DNA from: Yoonia vestfoldensis SKA53
GTDB lineage: Bacteria > Pseudomonadota > Alphaproteobacteria > Rhodobacterales > Rhodobacteraceae
NCBI RefSeq assembly: GCF_000152785.1
Contig: NZ_CH672414.1
Location: 771,472-835,471 of the forward strand
Length of the DNA stretch: 64,000 nt
Direction of reading: 5' to 3'
Of this stretch, positions 35,800-45,864 are shown one piece after another; position 1 is the stretch's first letter, and every line of letters starts with the position of its first letter. The position numbers were made by a program, and so were the translations under genes. The notes below the pieces were generated by a model. It had not been told where the DNA came from, searched no databases, and saw only the letters and a program-made list of their open reading frames with translations.

Positions 35800-36777
35800 A
35801 TGATCAAATCTATTCTTGGCACATCTGCCATCGCACTTGTGGCGGCCTTGCCAGCATTGGCACAAGAGGTTGACCGCACGGACTGGCCCACCAGCTTTAC
35901 CGTTGGTACCGCATCGCAGGGCGGCACGTTTTTCGTCTATGGTTCGGGCTATGCCAACCTGATTTCCGAAGAGCTGGGCGTGACCGGCGGCGCCGAAGTC
36001 ACCGGCGGACCCATGCAGAACATGGCATTGGTCCACACCGGTGAAGCCGCGATGGGCATGACCACGATGGGCCCGGCACAGGTCAGCATCCAGGGCAAAA
36101 GCCCGCTGGCACCCGGTCTGGAAATGACCAATGTCTGCGCGCATTTCCCGATGTATGAAACACCGTTCCATGCAGTGGCTCTGTCCAGTTCCGGCATCAC
36201 CGCGCTGAGCGAGATCCCTGCAGGATCGCGCATCGGCTTTGGCCCAGCTGGCTCGACTGGCGATACCTACTTCCCTGAAATGATGACTGCGCTTGGCATC
36301 GAGTACGAGCGTCGCAACGGGGGCTGGAACGATCTGGGCGGCCAGTTGCAAGATGGCTTGATCGACGTTATCGGCTTTGCCGCCGGTGTGCCGATCCCTC
36401 AGGTTGCCGAGCTTGAGGCGTCCAACGATGTCAACATCATCGAATTCACCGCCGAAGAACAGGCGCTGATGACCTCGCTGTTCCCTGTGTCGAATTTCGA
36501 CATTCCGGCCGGCACCTATGCCAGCCTGACCGAACCCGCGCGTGCGGTGTCGATGTGGAACTTTGCCATCGTCAATTGTGATCTGCCCGAAAGCTTTGTC
36601 TACGAAGCAACGCGGGTCATCATGGAAGACAACGCACGGATGATGCAGATCCATTCGTCAGCGGCAACGACCGTATTCGAAAACTGGGATAAAAACACGG
36701 TCATCCCTTGGCACCCCGGTGCTGCACGTTGGTTCACCGAAAACGGTGCAACCATTTCTGCGGACATGATCAAGTAA
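35800..36777 (+). CDS. TAXI-family TRAP transporter solute-binding protein
   Basis: A 325-residue periplasmic binding protein. ATG 35800 follows GGGAGGA by five bases, and the signal peptide MIKSILGTSAIALVAALPAL-AQ starts there; the frame continues upstream without family sequence. The mature part has the TAXI pattern FTVGTASQGGTFFVYGSGYANLI, SRIGFGPAGSTGD and a DVIGFAAGVPIPQVAELE segment. TAXI proteins bind organic acids such as glutamate or 2-oxoglutarate in the few known cases. It is paired with the fused permease downstream and separated from it by a hairpin. Confidence 0.92.
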   Translation: MIKSILGTSAIALVAALPALAQEVDRTDWPTSFTVGTASQGGTFFVYGSGYANLISEELGVTGGAEVTGGPMQNMALVHTGEAAMGMTTMGPAQVSIQGKSPLAPGLEMTNVCAHFPMYETPFHAVALSSSGITALSEIPAGSRIGFGPAGSTGDTYFPEMMTALGIEYERRNGGWNDLGGQLQDGLIDVIGFAAGVPIPQVAELEASNDVNIIEFTAEEQALMTSLFPVSNFDIPAGTYASLTEPARAVSMWNFAIVNCDLPESFVYEATRVIMEDNARMMQIHSSAATTVFENWDKNTVIPWHPGAARWFTENGATISADMIK

Positions 36778-36787
36778 TAAACACATC

Positions 36788-36814
36788 AGGGCCGGCGCAA
36801 ACAGCACCGGCCCT
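36788..36814 (+). terminator. intercistronic hairpin between TAXI binding protein and permease
   Basis: AGGGCCGG/CCGGCCCT, eight perfect pairs with an 11-base loop, is followed by AATTTG. A second small hairpin (CGGGGC-CTT-GCCCCG, 36843-36857) follows before the permease ribosome-binding site. Both likely reduce permease expression relative to the binding protein. Confidence 0.6.
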
Positions 36815-36880
36815 AATTTGACAGGCGTTGTGCCTGCCATGCCGGGGCCTTGCCCCGAATTTCATGAGGGAAACTGGGTA

Positions 36881-39136
36881 ATGGCCAAGGCCGATATTTC
36901 GAAATTTGATGATGACACCGGCCCGCTGGTTGCCGAAGGTGCGGACGAAGAAGTCATTGAATACAACCGCCGCCTTTACGAAGGCTGGGTGCGTTGGGCC
37001 ATGGCTGCCGCGCTTGCGATCTATGCGTTTTTTCATATTGCCGCACTGAACGGCCTATCGATCCGCGACATGACAGGCGGGGTGGTCAACCTGCCGTTCC
37101 TGCCGCGTCTTCCGATGGAATCCTGGACTTACCGGACCGTGCATATCGCGGGGGCCACGGCGCTTGGGTTCTTGATGTTTTCGGGTACGTCCTTTAGCGA
37201 GCGGACCGGCACGGGCCGTGACCGGTTGTTCAGCTATCTGGCCTATGCGCTGATGATCCCGGCCTTGTTTTCATTGGGCGTGACCTTCTGGTTCCAAAGC
37301 TTGATCGCGGCTGGCACATCTTGGAACGGGATGGACCCGACGATCCAGTTCAACGAACGCTGGCTGTTCGGTATCCCGTTGATCGGGGCGACCTTTGGCG
37401 CGATTGCGCTGTCTTGGGTGCATCAGCGCCCGCGCACGCGGGTCAATCCTGCCGATTTGGTGTTGGTTGTCGCGGCACTGGCGGTGGCCAGCTATCTCGT
37501 CACGATTTACAACACACCGATACGGGCCACGACCGGCACATCCTTTGCGCCATTGGGCATATCACTGGCGGGGATCGCAGGCACAGCGCTGATCCTGGAA
37601 TTGACACGGCGGGTAACGGGGTTGGCGCTGCCGATCATCGCGGGGATTTTCCTGATCTATGTCTGGCTGGGGCATCTGGCACCTGGCGTGCTGAATTCGC
37701 CACAGATCGCGTTGCAGCGGTTTTTTAGCCAAGTTTACACCGATGTCGGCATTCTGGGCCAGACGACCTCTGTATCCTCGACCTATATCATTCTGTTCAT
37801 TATCTTTGCGGCGTTTTTGCAGGCGTCCAAGGTGGGTGAATATTTCATCAACTTTGCCTTCGCCCTGACCGGCCGGCAGCGCGGCGGGCCTGCCAAAGTG
37901 GCCATCTTCGCCTCGGGGCTGATGGGTATGATCAATGGCACGTCCGCGGGCAATGTCGTGGCCACCGGCAGCCTGACGATCCCGCTGATGCACAAGGTCG
38001 GATATGATAAAAAGACATCCGGCGCGATCGAGGCTGCGGCATCGACCGGCGGACAGATCATGCCGCCGATCATGGGGGCAGGGGCCTTTATCATGGCCGA
38101 GATCACGGGCATTCCCTATCAGGAAATCGCCATCGCGGCGATCATCCCGTCGATCCTGTATTTCGCATCGGTCTATTTCATGGTCGATCTGTCAGCCGCG
38201 CGCATCGGCATGACGGGCATGCGGGCAGAGGAATTGCCCAAGGTCAAAGCGATGATGAAACAGGTGTTCCTGTTCTTGCCGATCATCATCCTGATCGCGG
38301 CGTTGTTCGCGGGGTATTCGGTGATCCGTGCGGGCACTTATGCCACGGCGGCGGCGGCGGTGGTTAGCTGGCTGACACCTTACCGGATGGGGGTGCGGTC
38401 GGTTGCCTATGCGTTCCAGATCGCGGGCAGCATGTCGATCCAGATCATCGCGGTCTGCGCATGTGCCGGCATTATCGTTGGGGTGATTTCGTTGACAGGG
38501 GTCGGCGCGCGGTTTTCCAACCTGCTGCTGGGCCTTGCAGGCGTCAGTCAGTTGCTGGCGATGTTCTTTGCCATGGTGATCGCGATCCTTTTGGGGATGG
38601 GGATGCCGACGACAGCGGCCTATGCGGTTGCGGCCTCGGTGGTGGCACCGGGCCTGATCCGGCTGGGGATTGACCCGCTGACGGCGCATTTCTTTGTGTT
38701 CTACTTTGCCGTTGTCTCGGCCATCACACCACCCGTGGCACTTGCCAGCTATGCCGCCGCAGGCATTTCCGGGGCAGACCCGATGGCCACATCCTTTGCG
38801 TCGTTCAAGATCGGGTTGGCGGCGTTCATCGTGCCGTTCATGTTCTTTTACAACGGCGCCTTGTTGATGAATGCCCCATGGCTGGAAATCCTGCAGGCGC
38901 TGACGACGGCGCTGGTCGGGGTGTACTTTCTGGCTGCTGCTGTGCAGGCTTGGCTTTGGGGCAAAGCTGCAGGGCCGCTGACCAGGGTCGGTCTATTGGT
39001 CGCGTCCTTGTTCATGATCTCGGGAGGGTTGTTGACGGACATCTTGGGCCTTGGCATTGCGGTTGGCCTGATCTTGATCAACCGCACGTTCGGACCTGAC
39101 AGCAAGACACCGCTTGTGCAGGGCCGGGCGGACTGA
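36881..39136 (+). CDS. TRAP transporter, fused 4TM/12TM permease (DctQM-like)
   Basis: A 751-residue membrane protein joining the small DctQ-like and large DctM-like subunits, the usual arrangement in TAXI systems. About residues 35-210 hold the small-subunit helices; from about 215 on the DctM domain has MGMINGTSAGNVVATGSLTI, STGGQIMPPIMGAGAFIMAE and a mirrored LLGMGMPTTAAYAVAASVVAPGL. It uses a sodium or proton gradient to take up the ligand caught by the TAXI protein. ATG 36881 is preferred; the frame is open 21 codons further upstream but those overlap the leader hairpin. Confidence 0.92.
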   Translation: MAKADISKFDDDTGPLVAEGADEEVIEYNRRLYEGWVRWAMAAALAIYAFFHIAALNGLSIRDMTGGVVNLPFLPRLPMESWTYRTVHIAGATALGFLMFSGTSFSERTGTGRDRLFSYLAYALMIPALFSLGVTFWFQSLIAAGTSWNGMDPTIQFNERWLFGIPLIGATFGAIALSWVHQRPRTRVNPADLVLVVAALAVASYLVTIYNTPIRATTGTSFAPLGISLAGIAGTALILELTRRVTGLALPIIAGIFLIYVWLGHLAPGVLNSPQIALQRFFSQVYTDVGILGQTTSVSSTYIILFIIFAAFLQASKVGEYFINFAFALTGRQRGGPAKVAIFASGLMGMINGTSAGNVVATGSLTIPLMHKVGYDKKTSGAIEAAASTGGQIMPPIMGAGAFIMAEITGIPYQEIAIAAIIPSILYFASVYFMVDLSAARIGMTGMRAEELPKVKAMMKQVFLFLPIIILIAALFAGYSVIRAGTYATAAAAVVSWLTPYRMGVRSVAYAFQIAGSMSIQIIAVCACAGIIVGVISLTGVGARFSNLLLGLAGVSQLLAMFFAMVIAILLGMGMPTTAAYAVAASVVAPGLIRLGIDPLTAHFFVFYFAVVSAITPPVALASYAAAGISGADPMATSFASFKIGLAAFIVPFMFFYNGALLMNAPWLEILQALTTALVGVYFLAAAVQAWLWGKAAGPLTRVGLLVASLFMISGGLLTDILGLGIAVGLILINRTFGPDSKTPLVQGRAD

Positions 39137-39142
39137 CCCATC

Positions 39143-39173
39143 AAAAGGGCGCGGATTGCCGCGCCCTTTTTAT
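39143..39173. terminator. strong bidirectional terminator
   Basis: A 12-base perfect stem AAAAGGGCGCGG/CCGCGCCCTTTT with a four-base loop is followed by TATTT. It ends the TAXI operon and, in reverse, could end the flavoprotein operon. Confidence 0.85.
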
Positions 39174-39251
39174 TTGGCATGACGATCAAGCTGGCGGTTG
39201 GCGTGATGCCACGCCAGACAGGACAATCAGCCGCGTCCCCTTGGTTTGTGG

Positions 39252-40655
39252 TTAAGGTATTTGCCCACAGATCGCGACAGAAGCTGAGTTGCCAGCGCCT
39301 GCGATACTGCCCAGAACACTTGCTGCAAGCAGCCCGTTGCCTGACAAATAGCCGCTGTCGGATGTGCCTGATACGCCCACCGCAGCCCCGCCTGTCGCAT
39401 ATAGGTTTTCAAACAATGCGCCCGATGTTGTTTTGACGCGTGCGGTTTCGGGGTCGATGTCCAAGCCGCCTTGGGTGTGGAACAACGCGCCGGTAACTTT
39501 GACGGCGCAAAACGGACCGCAAAGCGTTTGGCCCGACCATGTGCGCCCAAAGGTATCTTGGCCCTGTGCAGGGCGTGTGGCGTTGGCGTGGGCAAGGCTG
39601 CCTTTGGCAAAGCCGCATTTTGCGTCAAGCGCATCCAATGTATCGGCCCAGATCACCGCGCCTTGGCTTTCGGCATTTTTGAAATCGGCAAACTGGCGGG
39701 CGATGTTTGCAATACGGGCGTCAAAGATCGACCATGCATAGCCGCCATCTTGGCCCAAGACGGCGCGCGCGGCTTCGGAATAGCCCTGCGCTTCGTTCCA
39801 AAAGCGCTGGCCGGTCTTGTTAACTTGAAATCCGCCTTCGGTAATGACCGCCCATGTGATCAAAATACCATGTGGATGGGCGACATTGCCGTGGCCTTGA
39901 TACGCGCCCAAATGCTGGGTGGCCGCGCCAAGCTGTTCGCCCCATAAAATCGCATCGCCGTTATTGCCGTCATGGCCAAACCACAGGCCCTTGTCGATCT
40001 CGGGCATGTAGCGGCTGACCATCGCGCGATTGCCGCCAAAGCCGTTACAGGCCAGAATGATCCGCTGTGCGCCAATCGTTTCGGTTGCGCCATCGGGGCG
40101 CATGACTTGGGCGCCAGACATCCGCGCGCCTTGCGCATAAAGCGTGACTGCGCGGCGTTCGCAGATCAGCGGGATGCCAAGATGTTCGATCCGCCCGCGC
40201 AGGGCGTTGACCAGTTCTTCGCCCGATCTGCTGGGCAGGCCATGCATCCGGCGGCGCGCATGTCCGGGATAGTCGAAATCAGTGACCACCGAAAACGGCA
40301 GGCCGTGGGTGTGGCAAAGCCAGTCAATGACGGATGCAGCATTTTGCGTCAGCACATCGACCAGCGCTTGGGCGTTTTCGCCATGCGCCTTTTTCTGGAT
40401 GTCTTGGGCGAACAGGCGGGCGTCATCGGCGATCCCTGCCTGTTGTTGCAGCTGTGTTCCGGCGGCGGGGATCAAACCGGCGCTCAGCGCGGTTGAACCT
40501 GACGGCAAAGCGTCTGCCTCGATCACAAGCACGTCTTGGCCTGCTTCATGCGCGCGCAAGGCGGCGATCATCCCCGCAGCACCGGCCCCGATCACCAGCG
40601 TGCCGACGTCGATGTCGTATTCCGCCAGCGGCGCTGCGATATCAGGATGTGCCAT
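39252..40655 (-). CDS. FAD-dependent oxidoreductase (fumarate reductase/KstD-like flavoprotein)
   Basis: A 467-residue flavoprotein from ATG 40655; the frame also has a start at 40694 inside the upstream gene. The FAD dinucleotide-binding motif VIGAGAAGMIAALRAHEAG is at the N-terminus, and the family's C-terminal FAD contact LYATGGAAVGVSGTSDSGY is present. The fold is that of succinate dehydrogenase/fumarate reductase, 3-ketosteroid dehydrogenase and tricarballylate dehydrogenase: desaturation, or reduction of a C=C bond, next to a carbonyl or carboxylate. It is the last gene of the six-gene minus-strand operon and overlaps the lyase gene by 14 bases. The substrate is probably an intermediate of that pathway. 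Confidence 0.84.
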   Translation of the reverse strand: MAHPDIAAPLAEYDIDVGTLVIGAGAAGMIAALRAHEAGQDVLVIEADALPSGSTALSAGLIPAAGTQLQQQAGIADDARLFAQDIQKKAHGENAQALVDVLTQNAASVIDWLCHTHGLPFSVVTDFDYPGHARRRMHGLPSRSGEELVNALRGRIEHLGIPLICERRAVTLYAQGARMSGAQVMRPDGATETIGAQRIILACNGFGGNRAMVSRYMPEIDKGLWFGHDGNNGDAILWGEQLGAATQHLGAYQGHGNVAHPHGILITWAVITEGGFQVNKTGQRFWNEAQGYSEAARAVLGQDGGYAWSIFDARIANIARQFADFKNAESQGAVIWADTLDALDAKCGFAKGSLAHANATRPAQGQDTFGRTWSGQTLCGPFCAVKVTGALFHTQGGLDIDPETARVKTTSGALFENLYATGGAAVGVSGTSDSGYLSGNGLLAASVLGSIAGAGNSASVAICGQIP

Positions 40656-41502
40656 CAAAGCGTTTTCCCATCGCCAGCATATCGGGCGTGCCAAGCACGG
40701 CGTTCAGCCCGTCAAAATCATACATCCGGTCGGCAAAGGGTGTGTTTGATCCGGCATCTTTCAGGCTGCGGTAATAATCATGGGCGGTGCGCGCCAAGGA
40801 CCGCACAATACCGCCGGGAAAGATGACGATATCAAAGCCTAGATCCTGCAAGGCCTGTGCAGAAGAAATCGGCGTGGCACCGCCTTCGACCATATTGGCC
40901 AGCAATGGGACCTGACCTTTGAATGTGGTGGCGATATGGCCCAATTCGGCATGATTGCGCGGGGCTTCGATGAACAAGACATCGGCCCCTGCATCAATAT
41001 AGCGACCCGCACGGTCAATCGCGGCGTCAATGCCTTCAACGGCGATGGCATCGGTGCGGGCGATGATCAGCGTATCATGGCGGCGCGCATCGGCCATGGC
41101 CGCGATTTTCCCCGCCATTTCTGCCGCCGAGATCAGGGATTTATCCGACAGATGCCCGCAGCGTTTGGGATAGGTCTGGTCTTCGACCTGAACGGCGGCA
41201 GCACCTGCGCGTTCATAGGTCAAGATCGTGCGGCGCGCATTCAGCGCGTTCCCGAAACCGGTATCGGCATCCATGATGACCGGCAAATCGGTGCGATCCG
41301 CGATCAAGGCCATGGTGTCGGCCATTTCGCTGGCGGTGCTTAGCCCGATATCGGGGCGGCCCAAGCGGGTATAGGCAACGGCAGCGCCCGACAGATACAG
41401 CGCCTCGAAACCGGCATCTGTTGCGATGGCGGCGGTCAGCCCGTCATAGACGCCTGGTGCGATCAGGATGTCCGGCTGGCTTAGGCGCGCGCGCAGGGTC
41501 AT
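40642..41502 (-). CDS. isocitrate lyase/PEP mutase family C-C lyase
   Basis: A 286-residue enzyme of the ICL/PEPM superfamily. It shows the metal-binding PVIMDADTGFGNALN segment, the family active-site motif PKRCGHL with Cys115, and GGATPISSAQALQDLGF near the C-terminus. The cysteine in KRCGH marks C-C lyases (methylisocitrate lyase, 2,3-dimethylmalate lyase, oxaloacetate decarboxylase) rather than phosphonate mutases. No prpC or prpD lies nearby, so ordinary methylcitrate-cycle PrpB is unlikely. With the aconitase-like hydratase across the divergent promoter it could cleave a hydrated dicarboxylate to pyruvate plus a carboxylic acid; that is inference. ATGA overlap with the gene upstream. 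Confidence 0.85.
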   Translation of the reverse strand: MTLRARLSQPDILIAPGVYDGLTAAIATDAGFEALYLSGAAVAYTRLGRPDIGLSTASEMADTMALIADRTDLPVIMDADTGFGNALNARRTILTYERAGAAAVQVEDQTYPKRCGHLSDKSLISAAEMAGKIAAMADARRHDTLIIARTDAIAVEGIDAAIDRAGRYIDAGADVLFIEAPRNHAELGHIATTFKGQVPLLANMVEGGATPISSAQALQDLGFDIVIFPGGIVRSLARTAHDYYRSLKDAGSNTPFADRMYDFDGLNAVLGTPDMLAMGKRFDGTS

Positions 41503-42101
41503 TGGGGGGCTCCGATTTCGGCTGTGGCTTGGGCGCAGGTCAGAATGCGCGTCACCGTGCCAAGCGACACCAGCGTGGCGTCATGCACGTCACTGTTGAA
41601 TGCCGCACAACCATCCGACAGCATCACTGTGTGAATGTCGCGCAGATGGGCATCGCGCAGCGTGCTGGCCACGCCGCCATTTGTGACAATACCGCCCACG
41701 ATCAAGGTTTCGATCTGCATGGCGCGCAAGATATATTCCAGCCGCGTCTGGTAAAAGGCGGAATAGGCGACCTTTTCAATGGTGAAATCGGCTGGTTTCA
41801 GCGTCTCGACCAGATCGTGGCCAAAACTACCGGGGGTAAAATCGCCTTTGGTCAAAAAAGGCCGCAACTTTTGCAAATGGGCCGAAATCAGCGGCGCGCC
41901 GTCGCGCCCGGGGACCAAGGTGAATTGCGCCGAAATATAAATGCCACCCGCTGCGACAAGCGCGTCGCGCAAGGGCGCAATCCGTGCAGGCAGGGCGGTG
42001 ATGGCTTCGGCTGTTTGGCCCGCGCGGCCATAGGCACCTTTGGGGTGCAAAAAATCGTTCTGCAAATCAATCGTTAACAGGGCGGTGCGCTGCGGGTTCA
42101 T
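41499..42101 (-). CDS. isochorismatase-fold hydrolase lacking the usual catalytic cysteine
   Basis: A 200-residue protein of the isochorismatase/cysteine-hydrolase superfamily. Asp12 in LTIDLQNDF and Lys110 in TIEKVAYSAF match two of the catalytic triad. The third position, normally cysteine in TNxCV, is glycine here (TNGGVAST, Gly143). True isochorismatases of the EntB/PhzD type also have glycine there, whereas amidases of this fold (nicotinamidase, N-carbamoylsarcosine amidase) need the cysteine. It is therefore unlikely to be a classical amidase. It overlaps its neighbours by four bases on both sides, in the hydantoinase operon. Confidence 0.82.
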   Translation of the reverse strand: MNPQRTALLTIDLQNDFLHPKGAYGRAGQTAEAITALPARIAPLRDALVAAGGIYISAQFTLVPGRDGAPLISAHLQKLRPFLTKGDFTPGSFGHDLVETLKPADFTIEKVAYSAFYQTRLEYILRAMQIETLIVGGIVTNGGVASTLRDAHLRDIHTVMLSDGCAAFNSDVHDATLVSLGTVTRILTCAQATAEIGAPQ

Positions 42102-44170
42102 GGGGTTTTCCTTTCGATCAAGGTATTGCCGAACTGATCCACCGTGCCTGTCAGGTCTGGTTCAATCAAGACTGTGGTGTCGGGCTGTTCCAAAATGGCG
42201 GGGCCGGAAATGACCGCCCCAATTGGCAGCGCAAGGCGGGCGTAAATCTGGGTTTCGTGCCATTGCCCGCCGAAATAGACCTGCCGCGTGCCGCGCAAAG
42301 CTTCGGCGACAGATCCGTCTTTGGGGGCCAGCGTGGACAGATCAAAGCGCGGACGCTTACCTGTTACCGCCGAGCGCAGATTGATCACGCGCCGCACACC
42401 ACCGGCAAGCAAACGCCCATAGGTCGCGCGATACGCGGCATCAAAGGCATCGCCAATCGCGGCTTGGGTGGATGCTATCACGACACCATCTTGCACGGTG
42501 ACCGCCAGTGGCACGCTGACCGTATGGGTCTGGCCCAGATACGCCATATCGAGGGTGAATGATGTCTCGCGGGCTTGAAATGTCGTGCGTGACGCGTCCA
42601 GCATCGCAAGCCCATCGGTCACATGGCGCTGCATATGGGCGGTGACAGCGGCAATATCGATCCCGTCCAGCATCGCGTTCAGCGTTTGCACGAAATCCTG
42701 ACGCATGTCGGCGATGACACAGCCCATGGCCGATGTCACACCGGGGTAACGCGGCACGATGGCGCGGGCCAATCCGACCTCGTGTAGCATCGCGCCGGCA
42801 TGTAAGGCCCCACCGCCTCCAAAGGGCATAAAAGCAAAGTGTTTGGGATCAAAGCCGCGTTCAACCGAGACCAACCGCAGTGCGCCCGCCATACGGCTAT
42901 TGGCAACGCGCAAGATCGCCTCGGCGGCGGTCAGCGCGTCAAGGCCAAGTGGTTTGCCGACATGTTCGGCAATCGCTGCCTTTGCGGCATCGACATCAAG
43001 GCGCGTCAGCTTGCCACCAATCGGGTTATCAGGATCAATCCGGCCCAACACGACATTGGCGTCAGTGACGGTGGGGCGGGTATTGCCTTGGCCATAAGCC
43101 ACAGGTCCGGGGGTGGAGCCTGCGCTTTCGGGGCCGATATTGAGCAAGCCGCCTTTATCCACCCAAGCGATTGATCCGCCGCCTGCGCCAATTGTCGTGA
43201 TCTCGATCATGGGTGAGCGCACGACCATGCCAAAATCAATCGCGGTTTGCTGGCTTAGCATGCTTTGGCCTTGCGCGATCAGTGATACGTCAAAAGACGT
43301 GCCGCCCATATCGCCGGTAATCACATCGGGAAAACCCGCCGCCTGCGCGATATAGCCTGCGGCGACCACACCCGCCGCCGGACCTGACAGCGCGGTGCGC
43401 ACCGGCAATCTGGTCGCGGTGTCCACATCCATCACGCCGCCGTTTGACTGCACGATCAGGAATTCGCCAGCAAAGCCGCTGCTTTTGAGCGCGGTTTCAA
43501 GGCGCGCCAGATAGCCCGACACTTCGGGTTGCAGATAGGCATTCAGGGCGGTGGTTGAAAAACGTTCGAATTCGCGGATTTCGGGTAAAATCTCGGACGA
43601 ACAAGACACATGCGCATTGGGCCAGATGTCGCGCACCGCAGCCACGGCCAGCGTTTCATTTTCGGGGTTGGCATAGGCATTGGCAAAAAGCACGGCAACA
43701 GCGATGCAGCCGTCATCAAGCAGCTGTTGCGCGGCGGCCCTGACCGCATCCAGATCAACCGGCACACGGATCGTGCCATCCGCCAGCGTGCGTTCAGGCA
43801 CTTCAAGGCGGTGGGCGCGGTCAACGATGGGGGTGAAATCGCCGCGCAAACCCCATGTGCGCGGACGGTCACGGCGGCGCATTTCCAAAACATCGCGCAG
43901 ACCGGTGGTGGTGATGACGCCGATCTTGGCACCTTTGCGTTCCAGCAGCGCATTTGTGCCTGCCGTCGTGCCATGCACAACCACAGACACTGTGGCCAGA
44001 TCGTCCACGCGCGCGCCAATCCCGCTCAGGAACCCTGCGGATTGATCGGGGCGCGAGGTTGGCACTTTGGCGACTTCGGCCAGCCCGCTTGCTTCGTCCA
44101 GCACAAAGATATCGGTGAATGTGCCGCCGACATCGACGCCGATCATTTTATGGGTGGGTGTCTTGGTCAT
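42098..44170 (-). CDS. hyuA: hydantoinase/oxoprolinase subunit A (HyuA-type)
   Basis: A 690-residue subunit with an actin-like ATPase fold. Phosphate-binding loops are GVDVGGTFTDIF at the N-terminus and GDMGGTSFDVSLI in the middle, with FMPFGGGGALHAG toward the C-terminal part. HyuA works with HyuB as ATP-dependent N-methylhydantoinase or 5-oxoprolinase; the same family includes acetone and acetophenone carboxylases. ATG 44170 overlaps the hyuB stop as ATGA and is preferred to 44188. Ring opening of a cyclic amide or imide is the likely reaction, with carboxylation as the alternative. Confidence 0.88.
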   Translation of the reverse strand: MTKTPTHKMIGVDVGGTFTDIFVLDEASGLAEVAKVPTSRPDQSAGFLSGIGARVDDLATVSVVVHGTTAGTNALLERKGAKIGVITTTGLRDVLEMRRRDRPRTWGLRGDFTPIVDRAHRLEVPERTLADGTIRVPVDLDAVRAAAQQLLDDGCIAVAVLFANAYANPENETLAVAAVRDIWPNAHVSCSSEILPEIREFERFSTTALNAYLQPEVSGYLARLETALKSSGFAGEFLIVQSNGGVMDVDTATRLPVRTALSGPAAGVVAAGYIAQAAGFPDVITGDMGGTSFDVSLIAQGQSMLSQQTAIDFGMVVRSPMIEITTIGAGGGSIAWVDKGGLLNIGPESAGSTPGPVAYGQGNTRPTVTDANVVLGRIDPDNPIGGKLTRLDVDAAKAAIAEHVGKPLGLDALTAAEAILRVANSRMAGALRLVSVERGFDPKHFAFMPFGGGGALHAGAMLHEVGLARAIVPRYPGVTSAMGCVIADMRQDFVQTLNAMLDGIDIAAVTAHMQRHVTDGLAMLDASRTTFQARETSFTLDMAYLGQTHTVSVPLAVTVQDGVVIASTQAAIGDAFDAAYRATYGRLLAGGVRRVINLRSAVTGKRPRFDLSTLAPKDGSVAEALRGTRQVYFGGQWHETQIYARLALPIGAVISGPAILEQPDTTVLIEPDLTGTVDQFGNTLIERKTP

Positions 44171-45864
44171 TGGGTCACCTCTCGCCATGCGGTCCCATAG
44201 GCTGCGTCCGCTTTTTCTGCGCTGACCAATCCGGCAGCGACATCGCGCGCCACGGCAGCGGGCGTGCGCTGCGATGCAGGGCCATAGCCGCCACCACCGG
44301 GTGTTTCCAAACGCACGGATTGACCTTTTTTCAGTTGGATACCGACCATTTTTGACGCCATGGGCGGGCTGTGCCAGCCATCGTCTTGTTCATAATGAAA
44401 CACATTCAGCGCCGCATCACCGCCACCGGCCACACCGGCAGGGGCATGACGGCCGCGTTCGCCAAACAAGAACGCCTTTGCGCCATTACCTTCGAGGACT
44501 TCGATTTCATAGATCGCGCCAAGGCCGCCGCGATGGGTGCCAACGCCCGCGCTATCAGGGCGCAAGGCCCATTGTTTGAACATCACCGGATAGGCGGCTT
44601 CGAGGATTTCCATTGGCGGGATTGTTGCTGTCGAAATCGGCGCATTGCCGTGGTTCAGCCCGTCGCCGTCCAATGATCCGCCATGGCCGCCGCCGTAAAA
44701 GCTGAACATGACCCAAGGTTTGCCGTTATCGCGGGTGCCGGAAATCGACAGCGCGTTGATCGTGCCATAGGCATTCGCCACCACGCGGTCAGGGGCGGCA
44801 CCGGCGGCGGCGGTAAAGATCACGTCGATCATGCGCAAAATCGTTTCGGTATAACCGCCAACGGGCGCGGGGAAGGGCGCAGATAACAGCGATCCTTGCG
44901 GTATTTTCACCGTAATCGGGCGCATCACGCCTGCGTTTGCGGGCAGCGCGGGAAAGATATGCTTGATCGCCACATAGGCGGTGGCCACTGCTGTGGGCAG
45001 GGCAATATTCACTGGCCCTGCACAACGCGGCGCTGTGCCTTCAAAATCAAGCGTCATCGTATCGCCCGAAATTTCAAGCGTCACGGTGATTGGCAGCGGT
45101 GTGTCGGTGATACCGTCATTATCAAGGTAATCGGTTGCGGTCCAACGCCCGTCGGGCAGCGCGGTCAATTCGGCGCGCATCAAGGTTTCGGCGCTGTTTT
45201 GCAGCGCGTCCAAGGCTGCGCGCACGGTGGCTGCGCCATATTCGGCCAGCAATTCATCCATCCGGCGCACACCAAGATCAAGCGCGCCCAGCTGGCCATT
45301 CAAATCACCCTGCGCCGATTGCGGCAGGCGTGTATTGCGCATCAAAATGTCGATAATATCAGTCTGGACCACACCAGCCTTGGCCAAGCGCACGGGCGGC
45401 AGAATGAACGCTTCTTGAAACGCATCGGTAGCAGCGGGGTTGTAATTGCCCGGAACAGCGCCGCCGACATCATGCCAGTGACCCACCGACGCCAGATAGC
45501 AGAACAATTTGCCGTCGTAATAATAAGGCCGCACAAGGCGCATATCGCTGAGGTGTGTGCCGCCCAGATGGGCATCGTTAAAGATATAGATATCACCATC
45601 GGCCAGATCGCCATTTTCGGCGGCTTTGTCGATCACGGCTTTGACTGCAAAGCTCATGACGCCGACAAAGATCGGCAGGCCCGATTTACCTTGCACCAAA
45701 GTGTCACCCGATACCGCGTGATACAGGCCATGGCTTGCGTCATGGGCTTCTGCGATGATCGGGTTAAAGGCGGCGCGAAACAGGGTCGCGTCCATTTCAT
45801 CGGCAATTTGTTCCATCCGGCCTGCCAGCACGGCCAATGTGATGGGATCAATATCTGTGGTCAT
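44167..45864 (-). CDS. hyuB: hydantoinase/oxoprolinase subunit B (HyuB-type)
   Basis: A 565-residue partner of HyuA, of usual length. It begins [32 protein letters not shown] and has the family metal-site region [31 protein letters not shown], and the C-terminal [15 protein letters not shown]. HyuB forms the hydrolytic or carboxylating centre in hydantoinase, oxoprolinase and acetone carboxylase relatives. Its ATG overlaps the upstream tautomerase-SnoaL gene and its stop overlaps hyuA, so subunits are made together. Confidence 0.9.
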   Translation of the reverse strand: MTTDIDPITLAVLAGRMEQIADEMDATLFRAAFNPIIAEAHDASHGLYHAVSGDTLVQGKSGLPIFVGVMSFAVKAVIDKAAENGDLADGDIYIFNDAHLGGTHLSDMRLVRPYYYDGKLFCYLASVGHWHDVGGAVPGNYNPAATDAFQEAFILPPVRLAKAGVVQTDIIDILMRNTRLPQSAQGDLNGQLGALDLGVRRMDELLAEYGAATVRAALDALQNSAETLMRAELTALPDGRWTATDYLDNDGITDTPLPITVTLEISGDTMTLDFEGTAPRCAGPVNIALPTAVATAYVAIKHIFPALPANAGVMRPITVKIPQGSLLSAPFPAPVGGYTETILRMIDVIFTAAAGAAPDRVVANAYGTINALSISGTRDNGKPWVMFSFYGGGHGGSLDGDGLNHGNAPISTATIPPMEILEAAYPVMFKQWALRPDSAGVGTHRGGLGAIYEIEVLEGNGAKAFLFGERGRHAPAGVAGGGDAALNVFHYEQDDGWHSPPMASKMVGIQLKKGQSVRLETPGGGGYGPASQRTPAAVARDVAAGLVSAEKADAAYGTAWREVTQ

